A stretch of 64,000 nt of DNA, from the NCBI RefSeq assembly GCF_900110215.1, contig NZ_FOCX01000008.1, positions 1 to 64,000 of the forward strand, read 5' to 3'. This document shows positions 41,353 through 51,040 of the stretch, in pieces. Positions within the stretch are counted from its first letter, which is position 1. Every line of letters begins with the position of its first letter. The translations under genes were made by a program, and so were the position numbers. The DNA is from Halorientalis persicus (GTDB lineage: Archaea; Halobacteriota; Halobacteria; Halobacteriales; Haloarculaceae). The notes under the pieces were generated by a model. It saw nothing but the letters and a program-made list of their open reading frames with translations. It did not search any database and was not told the origin of the DNA.

Positions 41353-43533
41353 TCAGTCCTGCTCCCATCGTTCGACGTCCGTGATCTCGAACCGCGCACC
41401 CCCCTCTGTGCCCGCCGTGGCCCTGATCTCCCATCCGTGAGCGTTGACGATCTCCTGGACGATGTTGAGCCCGAACCCGGTCCCCTGGTCGTCGGTCGTG
41501 TAGCCGTGTTCGAAGACGTCCTCGCGTTCCTCGGCCGGGATGCCCGGGCCGTCGTCTTCGACGTAGAACCCGTCAGAGAGCGTGCCGACCCGGACCGTCA
41601 CGTCGCGGCCGCCGTGTTCGATCGCGTCATCGGACGAAGTCCGATTGCTCGTGGAACCGTGTTCCACGGCGTTCCGGAAGAGGTTCTCGAACAGCTGCTG
41701 GATGCGGCTGGTATCGACCGAGATGGTCCGGTCGGTGTCGACGATCAGTTCGGCGTTACCCGTCTCGACGCTCCCCCAACAGCTCTCGGCGAGCGGTGCC
41801 AAATCGACCGGCTCCCTGTCCTCGACCTGCTTGCCGTGTCGAGCGATGGCGAGGACGTCCTCGATCAGTTCCTCCATGCGGACGAGTTGCTCGTCGATGA
41901 CGGCGAGGTGGTCACAGTCGTCGGCCTGGCGGGCGAGTTCCAGCCGGGACTGGGCCGCGTTGAGCGGGTTGCGTAGATCGTGCGTGACGATGCTCGCGAA
42001 CTGTTCGAGTTGCTCGTTCTTTCGCTCCAGTTCGCGTTCGCGCTGGCGGCGGTCCGTCACGTCCTGGAGGATCCCGTCGATATAGACGTCGTCGTCCTCT
42101 TCGGTCAGTATCGCCGTGAGCGTTACGTCGATGCGCTCGCCCGAGAGCGTCCGCTGTTCGACCTCGAACCCGGTGACCCGTCTCTCCTCCTGGAGCCGTT
42201 CTCTGAACTCGACGCGGTCGTCGGTGTCGGCGTAGAAGCTGGCGACGCTTTTCTCCAGCAGTTCCGACTTCGAGTAGGCGTCGTAGAGCGACACGAGCGT
42301 CGAGTTCACTTCGACGAACTCGCCGCCCGAATCGGCCGTGGTCCGGTAGACGCCGACCGGCAGGTTCTCGATGATGTTCTCGTAGCGCTGGAGCCGCCGC
42401 TCGTACGCCTTCCGCTGGGTCACGTCCGTGTTGATCGCGACGAACCGATCGATGGTTCCCGTCTCGTCTTCGACTGGTGCGACGGTCTGCTCGACCACGT
42501 ACCGCTCGCCGTCGCGGCGCTCGTTTATGACCTCCCCCTTCCAGACGTTCCCCGAGAGGATCGTGTTCCAGAGCCCGGCGTAGAACTCCGGTCTGTGTTC
42601 GCCGGAGCTGAGGATGTTGGGATTCTGACCGACTGCGTCAGCCCGATCGTAGCCCGTCGATTCCTCGAACGCGGGGTTGACGTACTCGATGGCCCCGTCC
42701 GTGTCGGTGATGTAGATCGAGTGGCCGGCCTGCTCCACGGCCTGCCGGAACCGCCGGAGTTGCCGTTCTTTCCGCTTTCGCTCGGTCACGTCGGTCAGGG
42801 TCACGACGAGGCCCTGGATCACGGAGTCGGCCACCCGATTGCGACACCGGCACTCGACCCACCGTTGGTCGCTGTCGTCCGGCCGAACCCGGAACTCGCC
42901 GGTCACCGTCCGGTCCGGGTTGGCGAGCGCGGCCTCGAACAGGTCACGAACCGGGTCGGTATCGGCGGGAGCGACCGCTCGCAACGCGTCGTCACCGACG
43001 ACGTCCGACGGTTCACAGCCGAATACCCGCCTCGTGGACTCGTTGGCGTAGGTGATCGTCCGCGACTCGCCGACGACCCAGATCGCGTCCGTCGTCTCGG
43101 AGAGGAGGGCCGCTGCCAACTCGTCCCGCTCGGCCGCCGCCCGTTCCCCGTTCCTCGTGATACTCTCGCGGACGCGCTTTGCCGCCGTCGCGTACGGTTC
43201 CGGGTCGGCATCCACGAGCACGTACTCGGTCGCGCTGTCGTCGCGCAACTCCGCCATCACCGCTGTCTCGTCGTCGCTGACCAGCGCCACGAACGGGAGC
43301 GTCGGTGCCCGCTCACGAGTGGCGTCGCGGAGGCTCCGTGCGTCGCCGTCCGGTAACTCAGCGTCACAGACGACACAGTCGAACGGCTCAGCCGACAGTC
43401 TGTCGAGGGCGTCCTCTCTCGTCCGTTCCCCGGCGATGTCGAGAGCTTCAGAACTGAGATGCCCGACGAGTTCCGGTACGAGCCGCTCGTCGCTCCCGAC
43501 GTAGAGGACGCTGAAACTCGATGCTCCGGGCAT
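41353..43533 (-). CDS. Multi-PAS sensor histidine kinase with degenerate receiver domain
   Basis: A 726-residue cytosolic kinase. Residues 1-120 look like a receiver with D57 in [11 protein letters not shown], but the acidic pair is reduced to D15 and the conserved lysine is missing, so phosphorylation is doubtful. Three PAS domains follow (about 142-255, 262-375, 382-495); the second has the [12 protein letters not shown] loop. The kinase has H518 in [15 protein letters not shown]-box [10 protein letters not shown] and ATP motifs [10 protein letters not shown] and [12 protein letters not shown]. The ATG at 43533 is used because sequence further upstream runs antisense to the next gene. The sensed signal is unknown. 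Confidence 0.92.
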   Translation of the reverse strand: MPGASSFSVLYVGSDERLVPELVGHLSSEALDIAGERTREDALDRLSAEPFDCVVCDAELPDGDARSLRDATRERAPTLPFVALVSDDETAVMAELRDDSATEYVLVDADPEPYATAAKRVRESITRNGERAAAERDELAAALLSETTDAIWVVGESRTITYANESTRRVFGCEPSDVVGDDALRAVAPADTDPVRDLFEAALANPDRTVTGEFRVRPDDSDQRWVECRCRNRVADSVIQGLVVTLTDVTERKRKERQLRRFRQAVEQAGHSIYITDTDGAIEYVNPAFEESTGYDRADAVGQNPNILSSGEHRPEFYAGLWNTILSGNVWKGEVINERRDGERYVVEQTVAPVEDETGTIDRFVAINTDVTQRKAYERRLQRYENIIENLPVGVYRTTADSGGEFVEVNSTLVSLYDAYSKSELLEKSVASFYADTDDRVEFRERLQEERRVTGFEVEQRTLSGERIDVTLTAILTEEDDDVYIDGILQDVTDRRQRERELERKNEQLEQFASIVTHDLRNPLNAAQSRLELARQADDCDHLAVIDEQLVRMEELIEDVLAIARHGKQVEDREPVDLAPLAESCWGSVETGNAELIVDTDRTISVDTSRIQQLFENLFRNAVEHGSTSNRTSSDDAIEHGGRDVTVRVGTLSDGFYVEDDGPGIPAEEREDVFEHGYTTDDQGTGFGLNIVQEIVNAHGWEIRATAGTEGGARFEITDVERWEQD

Positions 43534-43671
43534 AAATCTCAAGTCAGTTGTCTCACGTTTGGTCCATCCTTTCAAATACCACTCGGTCTCTCTCTCAGAT
43601 TCGAGAACTGGACTGGCCCCCAGCCGGCCCGAGTCGCGCGCTTTTTGGTCGGCAAACGAGTAGGCACGTCC

Positions 43672-44196
43672 ATGGGCAAGGTCAACATCGGGCTGCGCGG
43701 CTGGCGGTTCGACGAGGAGGAAGTCTTCGACGAGGACGGCGATCTCATGCCGCTTGGCACCCTCGAACCCGAGACGCGCGACCGGATCGTTCGCCTCTCG
43801 ACGATGATGGGCGAGCCGTGTGACGCCTGCTATCTGATCCACGGCGACGAGAACATCCAGCAGTGCAACGTCGCCCGCATCGTCTACGGCGAACCACTCG
43901 GGGAAGTGTTGCTCTGTCCCGAACACGAGGCGGACTTCCTCTACTGGTTCCGCGAGGAAGGGGGCAAACGCTACGCTGGCGACACCGAGCTGGAGGACGC
44001 GTTCCACGCCTGGTTCGACGACGGCGGGCGCGCCCCCGAGGGCTACGGCGGCATCGACCACGTCGACACCGACGCCGACGACATCCCGGCTCCGGACCCG
44101 ACCGAGGAACTCCCCACGCTCGAAGAGGAACTGGAGAAACTGGACGACGAGAAACTCGACGATCTGGGTGTCGACCTCAGCGACCTCGATCTCTGA
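43672..44196 (+). CDS. Cys-containing protein co-encoded with a tRNA methyltransferase, 174 aa
   Basis: A conserved-looking acidic protein starting [15 protein letters not shown]. Cysteines C50 and C53 (CDAC), C65 and C82 with H85 in LCPEHE form a plausible zinc site. A long acidic tail ([18 protein letters not shown]) follows. No family name is recalled. Its stop overlaps the ATG of the SPOUT methyltransferase (TGATG at 44194-44198), which implies translational coupling and perhaps a role in RNA modification or ribosome-related work. Confidence 0.82.
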   Translation: MGKVNIGLRGWRFDEEEVFDEDGDLMPLGTLEPETRDRIVRLSTMMGEPCDACYLIHGDENIQQCNVARIVYGEPLGEVLLCPEHEADFLYWFREEGGKRYAGDTELEDAFHAWFDDGGRAPEGYGGIDHVDTDADDIPAPDPTEELPTLEEELEKLDDEKLDDLGVDLSDLDL

Positions 44197-44930
44197 TGGT
44201 TGCCGTCGCCGTCGTCGACGCGACCGAACCCGGGAACGTCGGCACCATCGCCCGTTCGATGAAGAACTTCGGGCTCTCGGACCTCCTCCTCGTGAATCCG
44301 CCCGAACTCGACCCCGAGGGCGAGGCCTACGGCTTCGCCGGCCAGGCACGCGAGGACGTGCTTCCCGAGGCTCGCGAACTCACGTTCGACGAACTCGTCG
44401 CCGAGTACCACACTGTTGGCACGACCGCGGTGACCAACGAGGACGCGACCAAACACGTTCGCTATCCGTTCCAGACGCCCGCCGAACTGGCCGAGGACCT
44501 CGCCGGAATCGAGGCCGAGACGGCCGTCGTCTTCGGCCGCGAGCGCGTCGGCCTCACCAACGACGAACTGGCCCGAATGGATCAGGTGTGTTCGATCCCT
44601 GCCAGCGCCGACTACCCCGTGCTGAATCTGGGACAGGCCGCGAACATCGTCTGCTACGAACTCCGTGACCTGACCGTCGAGGAAACCCAGCATCCCGACG
44701 AGCGCCACGAGCGCGCCGACCAGCAGGCCGTCGAGGGACTCAACGAGCAGTTCGGGGAGTTTCTGGAGGACATCGGCCATCCGGAAGAGAAACGGCCGAA
44801 GGCAAAGCGGCTCTGGCGGCGGTTCGTCGGCCGCGCACATCCCACGGGCCGGGAAGCTCGCACCCTGCGGGGAATCTTCCGGCGAGCGGGACAGCGGATC
44901 GAGCGGGCGGAAAACGACGATACCGAGTAG
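44196..44930 (+). CDS. trmJ: SPOUT-family tRNA 2'-O-methyltransferase, TrmJ type
   Basis: A 244-residue enzyme with the SPOUT knot motifs VDATEPGNVGTIARSMKNFG, VFGRERVGLTNDEL and LNLGQAANIVCYEL. In archaea TrmJ uses S-adenosylmethionine to 2'-O-methylate nucleotide 32 of tRNAs, and the C-terminal helical extension with KRLWRRFVGRAHPTGREARTLRG is the family's RNA-binding tail. Its start overlaps the preceding gene's stop by one base. It ends one base before the stop codon of convergent gatE. Confidence 0.93.
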   Translation: MVAVAVVDATEPGNVGTIARSMKNFGLSDLLLVNPPELDPEGEAYGFAGQAREDVLPEARELTFDELVAEYHTVGTTAVTNEDATKHVRYPFQTPAELAEDLAGIEAETAVVFGRERVGLTNDELARMDQVCSIPASADYPVLNLGQAANIVCYELRDLTVEETQHPDERHERADQQAVEGLNEQFGEFLEDIGHPEEKRPKAKRLWRRFVGRAHPTGREARTLRGIFRRAGQRIERAENDDTE

Positions 44931-44931
44931 C

Positions 44932-46809
44932 TTAGGCCCGTTTCTGGATCTCCTCCCGCAGAACCTCACTCACGAGGTCGCCGTCTGCCTGTCCGCGGAG
45001 CGCGCCCATACACTCGCCCATTAGGCCGGAGAACGCGCCCATCCCCTCCTGTTCGACCTGATCTGCGTTGCGCTCCACGACCTCGACGACGGCCTCCCGC
45101 ACTTCGTCCTCGTCGGCGCTACCCAGGTCTTCCTGCTCGGCGGCCTCGGCCGCGGTCAACTCGGGGCTCTCCGCCAGCGCGGTCAGCAGGTCGGGGACAC
45201 CCTCCTTGGCGAGTTCGCCCTCGGCGAGCAGGTCGAACACGCCCCGGAAGTGGTCGTCGGTCAGGTGCTCGACGGGCACGTCGTCCCGCCGGAGTTCGGT
45301 CACGTCGGATTCGACCGTGCGGGCCGCGAGGTTCGGGTCGACGCCGGTCTCGACGGCCGCCTCGAACAGCGCCCAGCGCCGGCCGTAGGCCACCTGCTCG
45401 GCGACGCCCTCGCCGAGGTCGAACGCCTCGGTATAGCGCTCGACCTTCTCGGTAAGCAACTCGGGCGTCTCGACCTCGGTCGGGTCGGGTTCGACCGGCG
45501 GCACGTCCGTCTCGGGGTACATCCGCGCCGCACCCGGGAGCGGACGGAGGTAGCGAGAGGTCCCGTCCTCGTTCGCGTCGCGAGTCTCCTCGGGCACGCC
45601 CGCCATCGCCGTTTCGGCCCGCTCGGCGACGGCCTCGATGGCCAGCTCGGCGGTCTCGGGATCGTCCGCGACGATGGCCACCGCGTCCTCCGGGCCGGCG
45701 TCGACGGCTTCTCGGAGGGCTTCGACCTCTTTCTCGGTGACGCCGTAGGCCGGGAGTTCGTCGGTGTGGAAGATGCCGCCCGCGCCGTGGCGCTTGGCGT
45801 GGTCCGAGAACTCCGTCCCGAGTCGGCGGTCGGGCTGGATCTCCCGGCCGACGAGGCCGTCGAAGCCGTCCAGTCGAACGGCCTGCACGACGCCGCCGGA
45901 GTCGAGCGCGCCGCCGATGACGCCCGAGTCCGTCCCCTCGAACACCTCGGTCACGTCCTGCGGGTCGCCGACCGCGGCGTCCCGCTCCGCGAGTTCGTCG
46001 GCGATCTCGACGAGTTCGACCTGCCGGCGGACCTCGTTGCGCACCAGGTCGTCGATGTCGTCGAGGCTCTGGACGCCCTTCATCTCGATGCGTGCGCCCT
46101 CGGCGATGGAGACGTTCACGTCCTGGCGGATGGTGCCCAGGCCGCGCTTGACCTGGCCCGTCGAGCGCAGGAGCATCCCGATCCGTTTGGCCGCCTCCTT
46201 GGCCTGTTCGGGCGAGCGGATGTCGGGTTTCGTGCCGATCTCGACGAGCGGAATCCCGAGCCGGTCGAGGCTGAACCGCACCCCCGAATCGGTCTCTGCG
46301 ACGCGCTGGCAGGACTCCTCCTCCAGCAGCATATCCTCGATCCCGACCGGCCCCTCGGAGGTCTCGATCTGCCCGTCGTTTGCCACCATCATCGACCGCT
46401 GGAAGCCCGTCGTGTTCGAACCGTCGACGACGATCTTGCGCATGACGTTGACCTGATCGACGACGTGCATATCCAGGAGCTGAGCGATCTCCAGACTCGT
46501 CGCCAGCGCTTCCTCGTCGACGCGGTGGGGCGGTTCGTCGTCTTCCTCGACCAGACAGGTCGTGTCGTAGGCCAGATACTCGAACTCGCGTTCGACCTGG
46601 CTCTCTTCGAGGGCGGCCTCGTCGATCTCGCCGAGTTCGGACTTGGTGGGGTGGAGATAGCGGGTGAACCGACGGGTGGACTCCTCGGGCTCGCGGAGCT
46701 CTGTCGGACAGGCACAGAACAGCTTCGTCTCGGTGTCGAGTTGCTGGTGGATCTCCAGGCCGGCCACCAGCCCCAGTTCCTCGTAGTCGAAGGCGTCCGC
46801 GTCAGTCAT
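44932..46809 (-). CDS. gatE: Glutamyl-tRNA(Gln) amidotransferase subunit E
   Basis: A 625-residue GatE. The start DYEELGLVAGLEIHQQLDT, the TKLFCACPTEL segment, NTTGFQRSMMVANDG and the GTIRQDVNVSI region are characteristic, and the archaeal-specific AspRS-like insertion (about 270-420) and C-terminal YqeY-like tail are present. With GatD it amidates Glu-tRNA(Gln) to Gln-tRNA(Gln). GatD is not in this window, as is common. The gene is the first on its strand and converges with trmJ. Length is normal. Confidence 0.96.
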   Translation of the reverse strand: MTDADAFDYEELGLVAGLEIHQQLDTETKLFCACPTELREPEESTRRFTRYLHPTKSELGEIDEAALEESQVEREFEYLAYDTTCLVEEDDEPPHRVDEEALATSLEIAQLLDMHVVDQVNVMRKIVVDGSNTTGFQRSMMVANDGQIETSEGPVGIEDMLLEEESCQRVAETDSGVRFSLDRLGIPLVEIGTKPDIRSPEQAKEAAKRIGMLLRSTGQVKRGLGTIRQDVNVSIAEGARIEMKGVQSLDDIDDLVRNEVRRQVELVEIADELAERDAAVGDPQDVTEVFEGTDSGVIGGALDSGGVVQAVRLDGFDGLVGREIQPDRRLGTEFSDHAKRHGAGGIFHTDELPAYGVTEKEVEALREAVDAGPEDAVAIVADDPETAELAIEAVAERAETAMAGVPEETRDANEDGTSRYLRPLPGAARMYPETDVPPVEPDPTEVETPELLTEKVERYTEAFDLGEGVAEQVAYGRRWALFEAAVETGVDPNLAARTVESDVTELRRDDVPVEHLTDDHFRGVFDLLAEGELAKEGVPDLLTALAESPELTAAEAAEQEDLGSADEDEVREAVVEVVERNADQVEQEGMGAFSGLMGECMGALRGQADGDLVSEVLREEIQKRA

Positions 46810-46953
46810 TGCCCGAACCTGCGAGGCCGGCGGTCAAAAAACGCACCCTTCCGGTCAGTCCGTACCCGACCGTCGACCGCGTGGAGGGCACACGCATAAA
46901 TCGCCTCGGAACCGACGAGACAACCACTTTCGGGTCGGTCGTGAACGGGAACC

Positions 46954-47526
46954 ATGACCGACACCGAGGAACTCGCCGCGGAGGTCGAGCGCGTGCTCGA
47001 ACTGCCGACCGACGAACTCACAGAGGAACTGCCCGCCGTTCTGGACGACCTCGAAGGCGAGGTCGAACTGCTGGCCCTGGAGAACCCGCTGTTGCTGTCC
47101 GACGTGATCGACCGCGTCGGCGACGTCGACGTTGCCGAGTTTGCCGCCGACAACCCCGAGACGGTCGACCAGTTCCAGGAACTCCAGTGGCAGGGCGTCG
47201 AACTGCTGGCCCAGTTCAGCCCCGACGTGCAACAGTCCATCGAGGAAGATACCACGGTGAACTTCGAGGCGACCGACGCCCCGATGGCAAGCCACCTCGA
47301 ACTCGACGCCGGCGCGGGGTCGGTCTCGGGCGGCGCGGGTCTGGCCGACGAGCCCGATCTGGAGATCCGCGGGCCGGCCAACACGCTGACGGCGCTGACG
47401 ACCGGCCAGCTCGATCCGGTTTCGGGCTACGAGGACGGCCAGTTCGAGATGGACGGCTCCGAAGCCACCGGCGACCAGCTGGCGACGACGATGGGGAAAC
47501 TCGCGGAGAAACTGCCCGACAACTAG
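46954..47526 (+). CDS. Acidic protein with likely SCP2 sterol-carrier domain
   Basis: A 190-residue protein. The first 90 residues are acidic and helical. The C-terminal part ends in ANTLTALTTGQLDPVSGYEDG, then FEMDGSEATGDQLATTMGKL, matching the common SCP2 end (small-domain ligand site followed by the G-D-xxA-L-xx-L helix). SCP2 proteins bind lipids or fatty acyl-CoA in a tunnel. That would fit the acyl-CoA genes in this window, but is inferred from a short pattern. The stop codon TAG overlaps the convergent acetyltransferase stop, sharing CTAG at 47523-47526. Confidence 0.7.
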   Translation: MTDTEELAAEVERVLELPTDELTEELPAVLDDLEGEVELLALENPLLLSDVIDRVGDVDVAEFAADNPETVDQFQELQWQGVELLAQFSPDVQQSIEEDTTVNFEATDAPMASHLELDAGAGSVSGGAGLADEPDLEIRGPANTLTALTTGQLDPVSGYEDGQFEMDGSEATGDQLATTMGKLAEKLPDN

Positions 47527-48131
47527 AACGGCGCGCGGTAGATCCGGAACGTACAGCCACAGTAGTTCTCGCCGGGACACTCCGGGCAGTCACGGCCCTC
47601 GCCGTAGTACTCGTCGTACTCGGCGACCAGCTCGCCGTAGGTCTCGACCAGCGCGAGGTTCGCCGAGTTGTGCTCCCGGACCCACGCGACGGCGATGGCC
47701 TCGTCGACGCGGTCGTCCTCGACGAACGTCTCGCCGATGGCGCGCAGGCCCAGTTCCGTCCCGATCCGCCGGTCGCGCGCACTCGGTTTCACGACCAGCG
47801 ATTTGAACATCCCGACGGGGCAGTCCTCGCGGTCGAACAACTCCCCGACCGGGACCTGCAACTCGGCGTCGAGTTCCTCGTAGGTGTGAACGCAGGTCAA
47901 CGTGAAGCCCAGAACCTCCCGCCCGATCTCCGCGTCGTCTTGTGTTTCGAGTTCTCGGTACACCACGTCGTCTCCGTCGGCGATAGCGACCCAGAGGTGT
48001 CGGTCGGCGAGGTCGACCTGCCGACGGAGGTCGTCGGCGGTCCACATCCCCTTCAGGAGTTCCGCGTCGCTGAGTTCGACGATCTGTTCGACAGCCGGCC
48101 CGTGCGTCGAGGTCTGCGTTTGATCCGTCAC
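47523..48131 (-). CDS. GNAT-like acetyltransferase with C-terminal Cys cluster
   Basis: A 202-residue protein with a GNAT core (GMFKSLVVKPSARDRRIGTELGLRAI, then AIAVAWVREHNSANLALVETYG) and an unusual tail with four cysteines at 182, 185, 191 and 193 (CPECPGENYCGC). A further cysteine pair is at about 81 and 101. The tail could bind zinc or a metal cluster. The start is GTG at 48131 because no ATG precedes the conserved part. Its function is unknown. It converges with the SCP2-like gene, sharing stop bases. Confidence 0.78.
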   Translation of the reverse strand: MTDQTQTSTHGPAVEQIVELSDAELLKGMWTADDLRRQVDLADRHLWVAIADGDDVVYRELETQDDAEIGREVLGFTLTCVHTYEELDAELQVPVGELFDREDCPVGMFKSLVVKPSARDRRIGTELGLRAIGETFVEDDRVDEAIAVAWVREHNSANLALVETYGELVAEYDEYYGEGRDCPECPGENYCGCTFRIYRAPF

Positions 48132-48192
48132 TCGTGCCCACCTACGTACGATTCCTTCACCAAGTCCAGGCGACTTAATTTTTCCCCGGCAA

Positions 48193-49935
48193 CTAGTGGT
48201 TCGTTCCCGGGCCGACACTGGCGGCCACGTCGTCCGCCTGGGTCCGTTCGGTGTGGGGGAGTGACACGGCGACGGCACCGCCGTGGTTCGTCTCCGGGAA
48301 GGAGACGGTGCCGCCCGACAAATCGGTGATCCACTTGACGATCCACAGCCCCAGCCCGCTGCCGTGTTCCAGCGACGTTTCGTAGCCCTGTTCCAGCGCG
48401 GCCACGTCGGCGTCCGGAATCCCCGGGCCGTTGTCGACGACGAGCAGTCGGGCCCACGTCTGGCCGTCGCGTTCGTGCGTGTCGACGGTGACTCTGATCC
48501 AGGGACTCTCGTCGTCGTTGTGCTTGCAGGCGTTCTCGACCAGTTGAGTGACCGCCGTCGGGAGTGACTCGACGGCCAGTACGTTCGCTTCGTCCGGGAC
48601 GGCGGTCTCGACGTCGACGGCCGGGAACTCCTCGGTCACCTCGTCGACGGTCTCGGTAACGACCGTTGATAAGTCGTGGACGGTTCGAGTTTCGTCGCCC
48701 GTTTCGAGGACGGTCGCGATCTCCCGTGCCTGGTCACTCAGGTCGGCCAACTCCCAGGACTTGGCGAGGATCCGGTCGGCGGCCGTCTCGATTTCCGTGT
48801 CGTCGGCTCGCTGGCTGATGACCTGCGCGTACCCGATGACGCTGGCCGTCCCGTTGCGGAGGTTGTGCCGGAGGACACGCATGAGGACGTTCAGTCGCTG
48901 CTCGCGCCGCCGCTGGGTGGTCACGTCCCGGAGACTCACCAGACGGCCGGCGACCAGGCCGTGCGCCCGGTGGAGTCTGGCGACGCGGACGTCGAAATCC
49001 CGGTCGATGCCGTCGACGGCGATCCGGACCGACCCCGGTGCGTCGGTGGCTCCCTCGCGCAACTCGGCGTGGAGCTCCGGGAGGACCGACGACAGGGGTT
49101 CACCCACGATGGAGTCCCGGCCGACGAGCCGTCGCGCCGAGGGGTTGGCGTCGACGATCCGGTCGTCGTCGTCGAGGACGAACACCCGGTCTTCCATCTC
49201 CGTGATGAGTTCTTCCCGGGCGATCTCCTTGGCCACGGGGACGATCTCCAGCAACCGCTGGCGGAAGATCGCGATTGCCAGGACGACGCCGGTGAACACG
49301 AACCCGACGTTCGTCTCGACGCCCGGGGGCAGGAGGCCGAGCAACCAGAGCGCGTTCGCCGCGAGCGGGCCACACACTGCGAGCAGGAGCGCGACGCTCT
49401 GATCCCGGTAGAGTTGGTCCGTGTTGACGACCAGTCGGGTAAGCAGGACCGCCCCTGCGAGAAAGAGCAGATAGGTGTACGCGATGTGGGCCTCGAAGAG
49501 CGGACCCGGGTCGTACCGGAGGACCTGCATCCCACCGGCTGGTTCGAGCGTGACCCCCGACCGGAGCAACGGGTCCGGATCGACGGCCCAGATTACGGCT
49601 GTGAACGCGACCGGCTCGGCCAACAACGCCGGGACACTCCACCGATTGACCCACTCCTCGTGGCCCGTATAGACCACCGCGAACCAGAGCCAGCACAGGA
49701 CTGCCAGCGGTGCGAGCGACATCTGCAGGCGGCTCAACAGTAACTTGCCCTCGATCCCGGCGACCGCGACCGCGGCCAAGTCGAGCGCCGACCACAGGCT
49801 CGCGGTCCCCATCAGCGCCGCCAGCGGCACCGCACCGGCGACGCGCCGGTTTCGGAGCGAGAACACCGCCACGCCGATGCCCAGGACCGTCGACAGCGCC
49901 GTCAACACCGCGTGCGGACTGAACCACCAGACCAT
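48193..49935 (-). CDS. 7TM-sensor histidine kinase with PAS domain
   Basis: A 580-residue membrane kinase. Residues 1-225 contain about seven hydrophobic segments (starting WWFSPHAVLTALSTVLGIGV), the N-terminal 7TM sensor module common in haloarchaea. A PAS domain follows (about 245-345), then H357 in RVLRHNLRNGTASVIGYAQ, N-box LVENACKHND and ATP motifs VVDNGPGIPDADVAALE and GSGLGLWIVKWITDLSGG. The signal probably arises in the membrane. No response regulator is adjacent. The C-terminal half resembles the fragment at 63634-64000. Confidence 0.93.
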   Translation of the reverse strand: MVWWFSPHAVLTALSTVLGIGVAVFSLRNRRVAGAVPLAALMGTASLWSALDLAAVAVAGIEGKLLLSRLQMSLAPLAVLCWLWFAVVYTGHEEWVNRWSVPALLAEPVAFTAVIWAVDPDPLLRSGVTLEPAGGMQVLRYDPGPLFEAHIAYTYLLFLAGAVLLTRLVVNTDQLYRDQSVALLLAVCGPLAANALWLLGLLPPGVETNVGFVFTGVVLAIAIFRQRLLEIVPVAKEIAREELITEMEDRVFVLDDDDRIVDANPSARRLVGRDSIVGEPLSSVLPELHAELREGATDAPGSVRIAVDGIDRDFDVRVARLHRAHGLVAGRLVSLRDVTTQRRREQRLNVLMRVLRHNLRNGTASVIGYAQVISQRADDTEIETAADRILAKSWELADLSDQAREIATVLETGDETRTVHDLSTVVTETVDEVTEEFPAVDVETAVPDEANVLAVESLPTAVTQLVENACKHNDDESPWIRVTVDTHERDGQTWARLLVVDNGPGIPDADVAALEQGYETSLEHGSGLGLWIVKWITDLSGGTVSFPETNHGGAVAVSLPHTERTQADDVAASVGPGTNH

Positions 49936-50249
49936 GTCGGTCTGTGAGACTCTTTAACGCCCGGCCAGAAAAGTATTACCCGGATGATACTTGTCACTCT
50001 AATTTATTCATTTATTGTCCCATGCGGGTGGGGTTCGGGCAGCGGAGTCGTCGTGTGTATGATTCCACGGCGCAAATTCGACTCGGGAGAGTTTCGTCAC
50101 CTCACGGAACCGGAAACGTAGCACGGTCGAACAGTCGCCAGCGGTGGGCACGAACTTCTCCGCCCTGCTGTGATGGTGTGAATTCCAGCGTCGGTTTTGG
50201 TGCGTGAAACAGACCTCGATATTTTAGGATCTGACGGACACGTTCCAGT
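49936..50249. other. Gene-free region between kinase and zinc-ribbon protein
   Basis: A 314-base stretch without a convincing gene. It holds divergent promoters: a TTTAACG box (49953-49959) and the imperfect hairpin AAGTAT 49971-49976 / ATACTT 49987-49992 near the kinase start, an AT-rich segment 50000-50018, and TATTTTAGG (about 50219-50227) some 26 bases upstream of the ATG at 50250. The middle part, 50030-50200, shows no clear element. Confidence 0.6.
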
Positions 50250-51035
50250 ATGTCCGATCCGGATGCGGTATCCGGTGGCGATGCGGGGACGTCGTACTGC
50301 TGGGATTGCGGGGAACCGATCGGCCGCGAAGCGGCGTTCTGTCCGAACTGTGGCGCGGACCTGTCTGGGCCGTCCGACGACGATCGCGCCGGGCCGCCGG
50401 AGCGGAACGGGACCGCAACGTCGATGCCGGACTCGGATTGGTATCCGTATATCTTCGTCGGCATCGTCACGCTGACCGTCGGGCTGTTTTTCTACACAGC
50501 CACAGCGGCGGCCGCGCCGACGGAGACGAGTCGGGGCGGTGCAGTCGCGGTGGTGGTCACCTACACCGGAATCGGCGTCCTCCTGGTGTCGGTCTACAAG
50601 GATACGACACACGTCGCCCGACACAGCGACTGGTCGCCGAGACGCTGGTTCTGGACCATCGGCGCGTTCGTCGGGGCAGTGAACTACGTCGTCGTCGCGG
50701 TGTATGCAAGCCGTCGCTCGAACCGGACCGGCAAGTCGTGGGTGCCGCGGAACCCGCTCCGGGCCGCCAACGACGACCTCGTCAGTTTCGATCTCCCGCG
50801 GATATCGCTCACACTGCTCGTCTTTCTGTTTTACAACTGGGTGCTGTGGTTCGTCGCCCCCGATCTCGGGAGCGTGCTGGTCGGACTGGTTTCGATCTGG
50901 GAAGTCACTGGAACGACGGTCCTCGGCAGTTCGACGAGCTATACGATCACCGGCTACAGCCCGATCGGCGGCGTCGTCAGTCTGCTGGCGTCCTACGGGC
51001 TGATCTGGCTCGCAGCCACGAAATACGGAGGCTGA
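50250..51035 (+). CDS. Zinc-ribbon membrane protein, 261 aa
   Basis: The protein begins with a zinc ribbon (CxxC at C17/C20 and C31/C34 in YCWDCGEPIGREAAFCPNCG), then an acidic linker of about 30 residues and five to six hydrophobic segments from about residue 67. The ribbon faces the cytosol if the first helix runs outward. Such zinc-ribbon membrane proteins (DZR/zinc_ribbon_2 type) are of unknown function in archaea. Its stop is 5 bases before the next gene, which encodes a second protein with the same plan, so they probably form one operon. Confidence 0.8.
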   Translation: MSDPDAVSGGDAGTSYCWDCGEPIGREAAFCPNCGADLSGPSDDDRAGPPERNGTATSMPDSDWYPYIFVGIVTLTVGLFFYTATAAAAPTETSRGGAVAVVVTYTGIGVLLVSVYKDTTHVARHSDWSPRRWFWTIGAFVGAVNYVVVAVYASRRSNRTGKSWVPRNPLRAANDDLVSFDLPRISLTLLVFLFYNWVLWFVAPDLGSVLVGLVSIWEVTGTTVLGSSTSYTITGYSPIGGVVSLLASYGLIWLAATKYGG

Positions 51036-51040
51036 TTCCG

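Noticed and set aside
43534-44349. N-terminal extension of the three-PAS kinase
   Set aside because: The frame stays open upstream, but it runs antisense to the 43672-44196 gene and the added residues are basic and low-complexity. The ATG at 43533 begins the receiver-like domain.
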